DNA of 64,000 nt from Zygaena filipendulae (Eukaryota > Arthropoda > Insecta > Lepidoptera > Zygaenidae): the NCBI GenBank assembly GCA_907165275.2, contig OU015663.1:7762501-7826500 (forward strand). The letters run 5' to 3'. This document shows, piece after piece, positions 9,237-22,800 of this stretch; the first letter of the stretch is position 1; every line of letters begins with the position of its first letter. The notes below the pieces were generated by a model, which was given only the letters and a program-made list of their open reading frames with translations, did not search any database and was not told the origin of the DNA. The position numbers and the translations under genes are program-made.

Positions 9237-12200
9237 ATGTTTATAACATGGGCATCTTTTAATAATTTGAGAATGCTAATGATGGCTTTTATGCCCGTTG
9301 TTATATTTTATCTGATTTGGTTGGTTAATACTTCGGAAGGTATACGGAGTGAAGAAGGGACTCTCTTGGACCTCGTTTGTTGGCCTGATGGAAATGCTAT
9401 CCCAGTCATAATCACGTGCAGTTCAATAATTGCAATCATTATAGAAGTCAGTAATCATTATCTATCAAAATATTGGAATTAATCCTAATATTATGAACGC
9501 GAGTTTGAGTTTTTGTAGAGGTGTAAAAGTAACGACAAATGGAGTACCCGTACCTATACGATACGTGACAAACAATCAGGGGGTCGTATTTTTGAATCGC
9601 TCGTATTACTTTTTGCACACGGAATTGCAAGATTCACGTGTGAATACTGAATGCTTAAAAAATGTATAAGCATCGCATGTGAATTCGCGATTCCGTGTGT
9701 GAAAGTAATTCGAGAGATTCAAAAATACGGCCTCTGAAAGTAGATAATTTTATGATAAGTAACATAATATCATGCGAGTAACGAAATGCATTTGTGTGTA
9801 CCTGTTGTGAAAAACGGGTACCTAGAGGTAGTTTTTTGTTTGATGCGCTTCCACGCCCTAACTATATTATACCTATTCAACCGATAATCATGAAATTTTG
9901 CATACACGTTAGTGGTATAGAAAAGGACATACATATATTTTCAAAGGGCAGTACTCCCGGGAACTCCCTCGGGACCTCCGAATTTAACGCGGGTGAAACC
10001 GCGTGCAACAGTCAGTCCGGAGTAGGTACATACAAGAATTGCTCGTAAGCACAGATAATATAATACTATACTAGTCGTAAGATAGTAGAAATGGTATTGA
10101 ATCCTATATTATACTTAAACGAAAATACGGGTAATATTTCCCTCTTGTAATCATACTACTCTGTTCAAACCATTCCGAATAATTTCGATAGGTCAGTGTA
10201 GGTAATTGTATTGTGTATTTTACCATAGGTAATAGGTAGGTAGGTACGTAAACTATGCGCAACTTGGTGCAAGAGTCAGAACCAATGCCATAGTCATTTC
10301 CTGCTAAATCGACCTTTTAGATATAATACAACAAGTATAAAGTTCCAGTAGTCGACGAAAATATCTAGACATGCGGCAGTGTTTCAGTCAACTAAAAACT
10401 GTAGGTAATCTTTTTAGTCCCCACCTATCTTAACGAAATAGCGATCATCAATAATAATTAATTCTCAAAGTACCTACCCACCAACAGTCAACACCTCCCT
10501 ATTCAGAGCAATTACTTATCTATTTATTGCTGAGCCTCCTTACAACAATCCTCAAACCTCTTAATTTGCAACGTAGGCAAGTACCTACCTATATCATAGA
10601 TATTGTTATTATTTACCTACAGCTGTATGGATTGTATCAATTATACAAAGCTGGTTTGCCACTAAAGGAGTACAACGTAACAAATGGACTGTTTTACTAC
10701 ATTTGGGCGCTCATTATTATCATTATAGTTTTCTTGGCGATGATATTTTATTGTGGACTGCAATCAACTATAATTAGAGGTCAGTACTAAGCGTTTTCTT
10801 CGATTGTGTCTTCAAAGCCGTCACGCTTCCTCGTGATTCTCAAATTCAAGCTTTATCAAGACCAAGTACCTACTAATCCCTCGTGTCAATTTCCTATTTA
10901 TTATCTGTGCCCCGCGATTGCACCCGGGCCGCGTGACCTATTCTATTCGACCTATTCTCAGACCTACCAAATTTCAATTTCAATATTTCTTAAAATTGGG
11001 TCGAGCCGTTCCGTAGGAGTTCGATAAAATACGGTGACACGAGATTAGGATGAAAGTACCTACTTACTTATCTCCTATTTCAACATTAAATTACTCGTCA
11101 CTATACCTACTAACTATACACCACCGCGGTTTCATTCACATGAATCTCGATATTCCGGCGGGCGGAAACTCTTTGTTCCAAAATAAAAGTTTCCTATCAG
11201 TGACAAAACATTTAGAATCGGTTCAGTAATTAAAGAGCTGCTGATTTCCTGCATCCAAACTTTACCACCGTGATATTGTAACTATACCTATAATCTATAT
11301 GCGTGTACGTCTGTACAGTACATAAACTTTGAAGAAAGTGTGCAGTAAGGTAATTTTTCCAGCTAAGATAAAAGGCGGTATAACGAAAGCGATGCACCGT
11401 TACGCCACGCATTTGCCGTCTAAAGTGGCGATAGATAGACTTCAGACTAGGTTCCACTGTTGTGGCCGAGTTAACTACCAAGAATGGTTCTACATTTCCT
11501 GGTACACAACTGGAGAAAACCCTGTAACCGATAAGTAGGTACCTGAATGTTCTTGCGCCTTTGCTGGAAAACTAACATACCTATAGATACTTACTACTAT
11601 CTACCTAATTACGGACTGTATTAATTGTATCTTCAATCTCGTTATATTATACAGCAGCTTTGATCATAAGTTCGTGGCTGACAACGTACCCTACAGCTGT
11701 TGTTCCATGGACGTTATGTGGCCTTGCATCCACCATGGAATTACCAAAATGGGGACCATTTATAAGTACAACCCTAAGGTAAAAAAAATGGAAATATAGT
11801 TACTAGTCTTACCGCCGCACTCAAGATTCGACTTTAATGATTACTTAGTTAAGTATAGATTTTTAAAACAAAACTGCCGCAATCAGACATGTTTAATAAA
11901 TTAATGTTAATTGGCATTTAATTTATTAAGTTACATCTCATTAAATGCCAATTAACATTAATTTACTGAACATCTCTGATTGCGGCAGTTTGGTTTTAAA
12001 AATCTATAGGTACTTAACTAAGTAATCATTAAAGTCGACTCTGAGTGGTTGGTTTTTGAATCTTCAAGATGTTTGGTGAGTGAGTCTCGAAAACAAGTGA
12101 GATGCGACTTCAGAGTAGGCTAACTACTGTTTGGCATTATAAAAAAAAAACAATTTCAGAACCAATTAACAATATGGAACGAAGGATGTGAGGAGAAGTT

Positions 12201-12986
12201 GATCAGTGAGATGATGTTGGTCTCGCGGCGCTTTAATGTTGTTATGGTTTTGATTATTTTAGTGATGGTAAGCTCAACTTGTTTTATTTTATTTGCAACT
12301 TTTCATCAAGTTAAACTTTCAATAACCACTTTTGCTTGCCAAGTTATAAAACAAGCCTTGTGTAAAATTTCGAGTTCTGTGCGTTGAGAATTAATAATAA
12401 TTTTAAAGCTTGTATCTACTGTGTGTCTGTAGACAACTCGGGTTTAAACTCGATAAAAGATCGTAAAAGTTTAGCTTTTGTGGGGTTTACATCCATGCAA
12501 GCACCAGGTTGATTGTCCATCCAACAATATTATATGATACATTCGGAACACCCAGACTAAAAACAAATGTTTGTCATAATCCTGGGGGGACCGAACCCTA
12601 GTTACTTCGCTATTAACTACCAGACCAATGGTGCTGTCAGTTTCGTTTTCAGTTATGATAAATTGTTTATCATAGTATTTTTTTACATAACATCGAAAGA
12701 CAATTTTCAGATTCTTCAAATGATAGCAGCGCGGTACCTTCATACGGCGTATAAGAACGGCCTCCATGTGGACAGCCGGGTGGCCTGCGAGGCGTACTTG
12801 TTGCGTTCCACCACGGACACGCCCTCGACCATAGACCAATGGCGGAGGAAAGTATTCCGGAAGCGGAAGTTACGGGAATCGCGCACCCTGCAGTGGGTCA
12901 CTACCACGTATAACTCGCGGAACAGAAAGTACGCCGCATCCTCCGATTGTAGTTCCGATGAACTATTGAAGCCAATATATGAATAA
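9237..12986 (+). CDS. Peripherin/ROM1-type tetraspanin, six exons, about 348 aa
   Basis: Predicted exons are 9237-9446, 10623-10779, 11363-11534, 11655-11778, 12160-12267 and 12711-12986, all GT-AG and in frame. The protein has four membrane spans: TM1 and TM2 in exon 1, TM3 in exon 2 (YIWALIIIIIVFLAMIFYC) and TM4 in exon 5. The large loop carries the tetraspanin cysteines: FHCCG, VPYSCC, WPC and NEGC. RFHCCG-x5-EWF, VPYSCC and RYLHTA after TM4 match the peripherin-2/ROM1 branch, and the length is close to its usual 346 or so. Known: this branch organises curved membranes in photoreceptor discs in vertebrates; the insect role is less clear. The start is uncertain: an in-frame ATG at 9192 or an upstream exon is possible. 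AATAAA at 13181 may be the poly(A) signal. Confidence 0.85.
9581..9732. mobile_element. Fold-back MITE in tetraspanin intron 1
   Basis: Inverted ends read GTCGTATTTTTGAATCGCTCG on the left and the complement on the right, with further pairing through ACACGGAAT. The same family occurs at 48890-49017 beside kinesin exon 9 and at 50891-51018 in its palindromic copy. Confidence 0.65.
9845..10016 (+). mobile_element. Diverged Helitron-like element in tetraspanin intron 1
   Basis: It shows the same body plan as the Lep1-type copies (CACGCC, CATGAAATTTTGCATACACG, CGCGGGTGAAACCGCG) but is diverged and ends CAGTCAG rather than CTAG. Confidence 0.5.
11813..12048. mobile_element. Palindromic MITE in tetraspanin intron 4
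   Basis: The arms begin CCGCACTCAAGATTCGACTT and are mirrored by AAGTCGACTCTGAGTGG. They share GATTACTTAGTTAAGTA, AACTGCCGCAATCAG and, at the centre, TGCCAATTAACATTAAT. A half copy lies at 58074-58150. The element lies wholly between exons 4 and 5. Confidence 0.7.
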
Positions 12987-13884
12987 TATAAAAATAGATA
13001 AACAATTTTCGTAGTGATACAAGTATTTATTTAAAACTTTCTTTATAAAATTATTTTTGCAAACTATTACTAGAATAGGTAGAAATAATTTATTATTATT
13101 AAATTACATATTTACATGCATCACCATAATGTTATAATGTCCAAGGACTCCAAGGAGTGTTCTTCTTGTGAAAATAACGAAATAAAAAACAAATATCATC
13201 AATCTTAATGTACCTCAAAATAAAAACCTTGGGTACCTACCTACTGGTGAAATCTCTGGATCATAATTGAAATAACATACAACATATTGTAGCACCATTT
13301 ACCCATTTCACTATAAGTAAATTACAATTGAATACTAGATATTTGGGTGACTTTATTAAGTATTAAGATTTTATACATTTCTGAGCCTATTAGTTAATAG
13401 ATAGAAAAAACAATTTTAATAATAATTTATTTATATGATTAAAGTTTTTAGATTTTCGCGTTTTGAGCACATGCTCTAGTCAGCCTGTGACCACGGCGTG
13501 ATGCAACTTAGCCGAAACGTCAGGCAAAAAAGGTAATAAAAAACATCGCGTTCAAGTCCCGCGTAATTTTACATAATATTTGTATGATTACAAATTACAA
13601 TGTTTTTTTTCCATAAACAAAAGTTTCGCGACCTCAGACCAAAAATTTTTTTGGCCCAATTTTAAGTTAGCGAAAAATAAACTCGAATGGATAATATTAT
13701 GTAGGTATCCACTATATTTAGGTATAATACTTATGTGTATGATAATGGCAAATCAGACCATAGGTGATCGTGATACACTTAAATTATCAACTTTTACTGT
13801 AAGTATAAAAAAAAATCAATATCATAATCAAACCAAAGAAACAATGATAAACTTTGCATGCAGAGATCCAAAACGACCTACTTG
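12987..13884. other. Convergent intergenic region, tetraspanin to IDI
   Basis: It is AT-rich and non-coding. At 13490-13565 is a dispersed repeat fragment (CTTAGCCGAAACGTCAGGC, then GCGTTCAAGTCCCGCG, whose end resembles a pol III B box). Both genes end here, so it must contain their 3' UTRs. No IDI poly(A) signal was recognised with confidence. Confidence 0.5.
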
Positions 13885-16800
13885 TTATTTATCAATTAGA
13901 AACTTATGTATCTTCTCTGGTTCGGCGAGCTCTTTGAGGCGGTGTAGGTTGTCCCACCACAGTTTTAATCTGTGACGGCGGATCATGTTGAACCACGGCG
14001 TCAGAGGTCCTTCGAGGGTCGGAATAAATCTGTATGTAAAACACGATACCAGTCACTTCAACAGTAGAGATTTAAGATAGTAGGTATTGAACAGTGATTT
14101 CAATAGAAAAATTAGGTAGATAAGTTATATAACTATTTATTTTATTTATTTATTCATTCTATATTGCACAAGAAGGTACAAATGGGGAACTTAATGCCTT
14201 GTGGCATTATCTACCAGTTAACCATTGGCATTGATAAAGAGACAAAAAGAGTAAGGTGCAATAGGGATGTTGACAACTTTTGAAAATCTAAATTTTAATT
14301 AGTCCGTCTTTTAGAAAATTAAAAAACAATAGACACGTATTTTTTGCTTTTTCAAATAAATTAAAATATACAGAGATAAAGCACATTAAAGTTTAGGGTG
14401 AGGGGGTCGTGACGTCACTAACCGCAAAAACCGCCATACAAACTGTCAGAATAGTGACGTCACGCGAAATTTCAACTCAATATATCGCCGTAATTTTTTG
14501 ATTACGTTAAAAAAGAAAAAATACGTGTCCAATATTTTTTAATAATCTACATGACGGACTAAAAAAAAAAATTTGTCAACATGGCCAATGGGCAACTAGA
14601 CCCCGCTCGCACGATAAATGCTGCCGACGCAACACAAACCTGGACAAAATATAGCAGTTTTTGTCCTATATTTTTTTGCGCTAATGAAGCATAAATGCAC
14701 TTTTTCTTGCAACATCAAATATTTTGTTAAGAAAATTTTTCTTGAATATAATCAGTTTCGATTACTTTTAAAGCACGGTAATTTCGGAGTTGCTGCGGTA
14801 GTTCCCTGACTTTACAAATATCTTTTCGTAAGACTCACGCGTTGAATTCGCTCTTTGGAATGAAGCAGTACTCAGATATTTCGTCCGAGTTGGGTTTGAC
14901 TTTGACATCGGCCTGTAGGAACAGTATGTGGTCGATCTCGTGCTCGCCCCACACGCCGTCGCCAGGGTCTTGGTAGTGGATGCGCGTCATGAATGTGAAC
15001 ATCTCAGGGTCCATCTGGTGAGTTGAGTGAGGTAAAAAAAGCGCAGTCACGAGTCAAGTTCCATCTCTAGTTGGAACAGAATATAATACAGTATTTCTTT
15101 GTAAGGCGCCACAAGACGCCTCGTACAAAAATGTAACAAAAATAAATCTTAACTAGTATTATTATCAATGTCATGATTAGTAGGTATTATTACCAATGTC
15201 AATGTTAGTTTATTAGTAACGCTTTCACGCCTTAACTACTCGACTGAGTAGATTATCGTGAAATTTTGTTGACGTAATTGTCAGGGGTACAGTAAAGGAC
15301 ATTAGGGTATTTTTTATCCGAATTTAATGCGGGTGAAACCGCTGCGAACAGCTATAGTAAATACCAAATAGGTGCTATCGAGTATCGACTATCGTCACCC
15401 TTGAGCAGCACGATTTTCACGTGCCTTAGATGAATGTAGGGTGTTATCCACAGAGAAAATAAATTTACTAGAGATGACATGTAAGTGGGGCGGGCGCGCC
15501 ACGGAAGCAAAGGAAGTTAGAGCAACTTGCCCAAAACTTCTTTTGTTATATATATCCCAAGTATATCTTCGACAATATTGCCAAAACTGTGAATTTTGAA
15601 AACAGTGACTAAGTAAAAACGTAACCTAAAAGCGTTTAATAAATTTCTTTACGTTAATGAATGTTTTAGTGTGTGACGAATAGTTTTGTGTGCAAAAATC
15701 ACCCAGCGATACTGGTTTTCACCTGTTCTCATACTAACCCTTTGATGACCCTTTTATCAGTTATTTTCTGTTCTGTGGTGTTAGCCTTGGTGTTATCCCA
15801 TCATTCATTAAAAAGTTCATAAAAATGTTTTAAATAAAACATTGGTAAATATTGTTTTGACAACAAAACTATTTTCCTTTCCATTGTTTACAGGGCAATA
15901 ACAACAAATATTTTTTAAATAGTTCTTAACTTTTAAGAAGTTTGAACTAACAAACAAATGTGAGTGGTTTTTAATATTAGTAGGTAACTTACTATAGACA
16001 CAGATAATATGGACGTAGATAAGCAATAGTGTGTTAACCCGCATTGGAGAAATTTTGAATAAATCTTGTTTTAAAATCATATCGGCATTTTGTTTCAGCA
16101 TTTTTTTAAGTTTAAATGTTTCTTGGTATTTAAACAATGTAAATGTAATGAAATGTAAACACATAATTAAAAAAACGCTCTACAACTCTCAATAAAGTGT
16201 TTTGAATCAATAACTTAATATTGTGGGTTAACATGTTATTGCTTATCTGCGTCTATATATACTATACTAATACTATAGATGAATGAACAATTCTATTATA
16301 ATTCTTGCAGCTTGCACACGCATCGTAGTTTAGGCATGGTTTTGTAATTCAGGTTAGTGATTTGTATGACCCATGATAAAAACAAAAAAGGTCTTTATTA
16401 TCAACAATAAGATAAACCTATTTGGGTTTAATTAGAATTCGGTATTTCGCTTTGAAGTTAATGCATGAGAAATGCAGATAAAAGTAATGACGCTATTATT
16501 AGAAAGATAAGAGCATGCAATATTTTTTTTTTAAAGATGTTCAATGGTTTTTTATTATTATTATGTGTGTTATTTGTATTATAAAGAACTATCTTTTAAC
16601 AATAAATTCATCTATGCTTATTGTCTATACCTATAGCAAGTAAATCAAAAAGTTGCACCAGTAATCTAATCAATTCAATTATTTCAATCTAATTTCATTT
16701 TAGTTACAATACTTTTATTGTTTAACTAGCTATTCTCTGCAGTTTTACTTGCATTAATTTCGGAGTTCCTGCACGTATTCTCTGACAAAAAGTGCCTTAT

Positions 16801-19800
16801 TGTGTATGCATACACATTATCAATTATACTCGTGCTTTGTCCTCTAGATTAGTATTTCAGGTAATTATAAAACACAATGTAGTAACGCATAGTGACTCCA
16901 CTTCAGCACTATAGTTGAGAGAAAAAAAAAAAAAACAAAAAAAGAAAACAGTAAGTACCTTACATTTTTGTTTTGTGACACCTACCTACCGCTTTCTACC
17001 TTGTGCCGACTCGATCAACTCTCTTCATTCGCAATTTAGTGCTCGACCACTTCGCACGCTCGCACTACAAGATGCCGAAAAGACAGAATACCTCAAATAC
17101 TGTCGAAATTTTGGCGAAGAAATTAAAAAAATTGGAAAAAGAAGTAAAGAACTCTCGCCGCCGCGGACGTCGCCGATTACGAGTGTTATCTACTTCGTCC
17201 GTCTCATCATGCTCGTCGCGCTCCGCCTCGCCGAGTACTTCGCACACCGTCACCGCCTCACGGAGTGCCTCGCGCACCATCACCGCGTCGCGCACACCGA
17301 CGTCGCGGGACCCACCGCCTGTTCCGGAAATATCTAAAAGTTAGTAAATGTTTTTCGACTTATCACCGTACCTATTGTTCATAATTATGCAATCAGAATA
17401 GTCTGCGGGACTACTTCGCTGCATTTAAATTGACGTGCGCAGATCAGTCTGCGGGACTGCTTCGATGCACGTTCGCTTTGCACCAGAGCAATCTGAGGGA
17501 TTGTCTCGACGCATACGATATTCATTAATAAAACCAGAATAGTCTGCGGGACTACTTCGCTTTATTAACGAACCGGTTGTTGACGTTTCAGACCGAGACG
17601 CAACCGAACCCGCGGTGTCACAGGCAGCGCTGCTCAATGTTGATGAAGCGGAGGCACCATTGCTCGTGCCACCAGCTTCACCAGTGCTGCCAACGCCCCA
17701 CGATGTACTGATTAGTGCAGACGTGGTACTGCCACCAGTTTTGGACCAAGTCAACGAAAGTTTGGACCCTGATATCCTCGATATCCTGGGTACCGACCCG
17801 ACATCTGTACAAGAGTACGGTGCCGATATTAACAAAGAACTTGCTACCCGTCTCGTACATCTAGCTACGTCGGGGTTAGACAAAGATAAGAGAAAGGAGC
17901 TTATTGACAAGTACCTGGTGCCGGCTAACTGTGCACAAGTAGCCGCTCCCCGTCTCAACCCAGAAATTAAGGCAGCAGTCGCTGACACTGTAGTCAAAAG
18001 AGACAAAGCCATCGAAACCAGACAAACTGAAATTGCCGCTGCTATCTCATGTCTTGGTCAAACCATTTCTTCTCAACTTGTCGACAAGAATAAAGATCAC
18101 GAGTTATTAAAACAACTTATGGATACTGCACGCATTCTTTGTGATATCCAGTACAACGAATCTATCTCAAGAAGGAATTTCACACTATATTCACTAAAGA
18201 AAGAAATGAAAGAACAATTAACAAATACGAAGGTAGATACTTTTTTGTTCGGAGAAAATCTACCCGAAACCATAAAGACAGCGAAGGCTGTTACAAAATC
18301 AGTTTCTGACTTAAAAGTCGAACAATCCAAAAAGTCAAGACCTTCGACATCAGCGCAGTCATCTAAAAATTTAAACTGGAAGACGGGGTCCGGAAACCGC
18401 AGGCCGGCACCGGGCCCCCAGCGCCGGCCGCCGCCTGCCGCAGCGCCCAGCCACCCGGCCCCTGCACCGAAGCCCGCCAGCTCGTCGCGCGCCTATCCGC
18501 AGCGTCACAGGCAGACGCGCCGTCGATAGACACATCCGCCGCCAGTACGTCACAACCGGTATGTTACGCGGGTAGACTCTATTTATTTTATAAACAATGG
18601 TCACAGATTACTCGCGATCGAACTGTGTTATCATGGATAAACGGATATAAAATAAGATTTAACGACCGAGTACAACAAATCGACCCGCCTATTACAATTG
18701 TTAGCACTGATTCGGATAGAATGCACTTTGGTGAAGCTATTAATAATTTAATATCTATAGGTGCTATTTCTGAATGCGTACCTGACCCTCACCAATTCGT
18801 ATCTCGAGTTTTCTTAGTGCCAAAACCGAATGGAAAGATGAGATTCATCCTAAACTTAAAAGCTTTAAATAAATTCATAGATACACAACATTTTAAGTTA
18901 GAAGATATACGTACGGCCCTCAAGCTAATAAATAGAGACTGTTTCACAGCCACAATAGATTTAAAGGATGCTTATTTTTTACTAAAAATTCATCCCGAAT
19001 CCCGTAAATATTTGAGATTTATTATGATGGAAAAGAATGACATGAACAGTAAACGAATATATCAATTTAATGTTCTACCCTTCGGACTTTGCACAGCACC
19101 TTTTATTTTTACCAAATTAATGAAACCAGTTATGAAGCTATTAAGATCTTGCGGATTCATATCTTCTATATATTTAGATGACATATATCTTCTAGTAGGA
19201 AGAACATATTTTGAATGTATACAAAACATAGATACGAGCAAAAAATTGCTCGAAGCTCTCGGGTTTATTATTAATGAAGAAAAAAGTTTGTTCATACCCT
19301 CAAAGTCGTGCAAGTATCTCGGATATATAATAGATACGCACGAATGGCACGTGAGCCTACCCTCCGAAAAACGAATACGTATCAAAACAGAGCTCACAAT
19401 TTTTACTAGCTTAAAACATTGTAAGATCAGAAGGTTTGCCCAACTAGTAGGTCTATTAGTTTCAGCCTGCCCAGCTATTGAATATGGGCGGCTATACGTC
19501 AAGGAGCTAGAACGATGCAAATATCTAAACTTAAAAGGTCATGACGACTATGACCGGGTCATGACTGTACCTAAATCCTTATTTCCGGATATTAGTTGGT
19601 GGCTACATGAAATTGAGAAATCTACACACAGAATTAGAGATGACTATTATTCATTAGAAATATTTTCTGACGCCTCAACGACAGGATGGGGCGCCGCATG
19701 CGCAGGGCAGACCGCAAGCGGCCAGTGGTCGTCTAGCGAAAAAGCCCTACATATTAATCGCCTTGAACTGTTGGCTGCTTATTTTGCCATTAAAATTTTT

Positions 19801-22800
19801 GCTAAAAATTGTAGAAATAACCAAATACTTTTGAGGGTAGACAACACCACTGCCATGAGCTATATAAACCGTATGGGTGGTGTTCAATACCCTCATCTAA
19901 ACAAAATTACAAAAGAAATATGGCAATGGTGTGAGGCTCGCCGAATATTCGTGGTTGCATCCTATATTAAATCTTCCGACAACACTATTGCAGATTTTGA
20001 ATCAAGACGTACCCACCCAGATGTAGAATGGGAACTATCTAACTCGGGTTTTCATAGTTTAACAGAGACATTTGGCACGCCTCAAATAGATTTGTTTGCT
20101 AGTCGCTTAAATAGGAAGTGCACTCAGTATGCCTCTTGGCATCGAGATCCTGACGCTATCGTAATAGATGCATTTACTATCGATTGGTCCGAACTATTTT
20201 TCTATGCTTTTCCCCCGGTAGCAGTAGTATTAAAAACGCTCAGAAAAATCATTGCCGACAGGGCAGAGGGCATCATGGTCGTGCCAGCTTGGCCGTCACA
20301 GCCATGGTACCCCCTGTACATGCACCTTGTAAATTCTACTATCATTACATTCAGTCCAAATGATCTCATTCTCCCATATTACAGCAACCGGAACATACAC
20401 AACAGCGTTACCCTGGTGGGCGCAACCTTGTCCGGACAGCGCTACTACGAAGAGGTTCTCCAGCATCAGCCATAGATATCATGCTGGCGTCCTTGTCAGA
20501 CAACACCTTGAAACAGTATGACGGATGCTTCAAGAGATGGTTCATGCATTGCATAGAAAATAATATCGACATGTTTGCACCATCTGTTCCCACTATAATC
20601 GAATATCTGACAGATATTTTCAATAGCGGCAGTCAATTTGGTACAATGAACTGCTACAGGGCAGCGCTATCTATATTAGTTGGTCCGATAGCCCAAGACG
20701 AGCGGCTCTCGAGATTTTTCAAAGGCATATACAGGCTCCGCCCACCTATGCCGAGATACAACATAACATGGGATGCGAGTAAACTATTAGATTATTTAGC
20801 AACATTACATCCAAACGAATCATTATCTCTAGAAAAGCTCTCTAAAAAATGTTCAACCCTACTCGCTCTCGTTACAGCACACCGCGTGCAGACGTTATCA
20901 AAAATTAACATTAAAAACATCATATTCTCCACGAGTCAGATTATTATAAAAATTCCAGATTTGATTAAAACTTCAAAGTTAGGAAATCGTCAACCAACTT
21001 TGTTCTTACCATTTTTTGAGGATCGCCCTGCAATATGTCCTGCGAATACCTTGGAATATTATCTTAACAAATCTAAAGATTACAGGAAATCTGATAAATT
21101 GTTCATCAGCATAAGGAAACCACATAACTGTGTAACTTCACAAACTTTGAGTAGATGGATTAAAGCTACACTAAAGGATAGTGGAATTGACGTTTCGGTT
21201 TTCTCTGCACATAGTACGCGACACGCCGCGACCTCGATGGCATACAAGTTGGGCATCAATCTCGATGTGATTCGGAACACTGCAGGATGGAGTGGCAATT
21301 CCACTACCTTCGCTCGATTCTATAATAGAAACATTACAAACAATGAGGATTGCTCTGCTCTAGCTAGAACTATATGTTCTCTATAAATTTATAAAATTAA
21401 GTTGCATTTATTGCTTGTTGATTAGTTAAGGACTATGTGAACATTGTGTTATTCCAAGTTGATTGTATAACATGTTCTATTTGTTTTTCTTGATATTAAT
21501 AAATCTACTACAAAAGTTGAATTTACATATTCAACAAATTTATGATATTTCCTTTGTCTTTCAACATCTACATTGTGTTTTATAATTACCTGAAATACTA
21601 ATCTAGAGGACAAAGCACGAGTATAATTAATGATTAAATGAACTTACCTGTACGTGAAGTTCAATCATAATTATACGAAGTGCTTTGTCCGAAGAGATTA
21701 GTATGAAGGTCCCACCCTCCCAACTGTTGTCTCCAAGGAATCAACCCCAAGGCTACGGAAATATCATGATCGGCATCAGCTCTAAACTAAATGAAGAGAG
21801 TTGATCGAGTCGGCACAAGGTAGAAAGCGGTAGGTAGGTGTCACAAAACAAAAATGTAAGGTACTTACTGTTTTCTTTTTTTGTTTTTTTTTTTTTTCTC
21901 TCAACTATAGTGCTGAAGTGGAGTCACTATGCGTTACTACATTGTGTTTTATAATTACCTTCATACTAATCTCTTCGGACAAAGCACTTCGTATAATTAT
22001 GATTGAACTTCACGTACAGGTAAGTTCATTTAATCATTAATTAATCATGATGATCGGTTGAGTTGCTGAGATGTCACAGATTACAATAAATACATTTATA
22101 ATAGTAAAGATGCTCAAATGATCTCATTGATATAAGCATAAGATTCTCTAGTTTCGGCATGGATATTTCAGCCTACATAATATTATGGCGTAATACAATA
22201 TATATTTTTTAGAAAAAATGTATTTCAAAAACAGTAATTAAAAGCGAGGGACTCCCAAGTCCCAATAAACATGGATGGCACCCAAGGGGAGCAGCTTTTA
22301 CAACTAAATAACAGATCATAAAAAAATATAACCCATTTTTGTAAAAATGTTCCATGATATTTTTTAGGATGGTTCATTCAAAATTCAAAAAACAGTAAGC
22401 TGTACACTTAAATAAAAATTGTATGATAAACACCTGATCCAGAGGTATTCCGAATTCAAAGTTAAGTCTCCGTCTGGCTGCAGTGACAACATCTTCAGGT
22501 TTCTCATCAACATACAATGGATGACTGCAGCAGGCGTTTGTGTAGTAATCTGGATATGTTACCTAATGAATAAGATTTTACCTTATTATCAAGAATAAAT
22601 TATCTCAATTTTTCAACTCCTATCTAAAGATAGGATAGGAGTTGAATGAACTCCCATAGTTTTGCAGACTATATTATTATTAATACTTTTCTTGGGTTAA
22701 TGACATGTGTTTCCATCTCTAGACAGGGTCAAGAAACTATTTATATACCTACTATTTAGAAAAAAGTATACCATCATCATGTTTTTTTAATAACCACTTA

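Larger units (their letters stand above)
16822..22038 (+). mobile_element. Complete DIRS-type YR retrotransposon in IDI intron 3
   Basis: The architecture is the DIRS hallmark. The left end 16822-17028 is inverted relative to 21791-21956 and the extreme right end differs. An internal complementary region at 21568-21710 is complementary to both outer ends. The element encodes a Gag-like protein, a Pol with reverse transcriptase, RNase H and a methyltransferase-like tail, and a tyrosine recombinase; there is no DDE integrase or LTR. All frames look intact. It lies antisense to IDI inside an intron. No target duplication is seen, as expected for tyrosine-recombinase insertion. Confidence 0.88.

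Noticed and set aside
17425..18012. Minus-strand 195-codon frame opposite the DIRS gag
   Set aside because: Shadow of the gag frame, with no recognisable domain and no start context.
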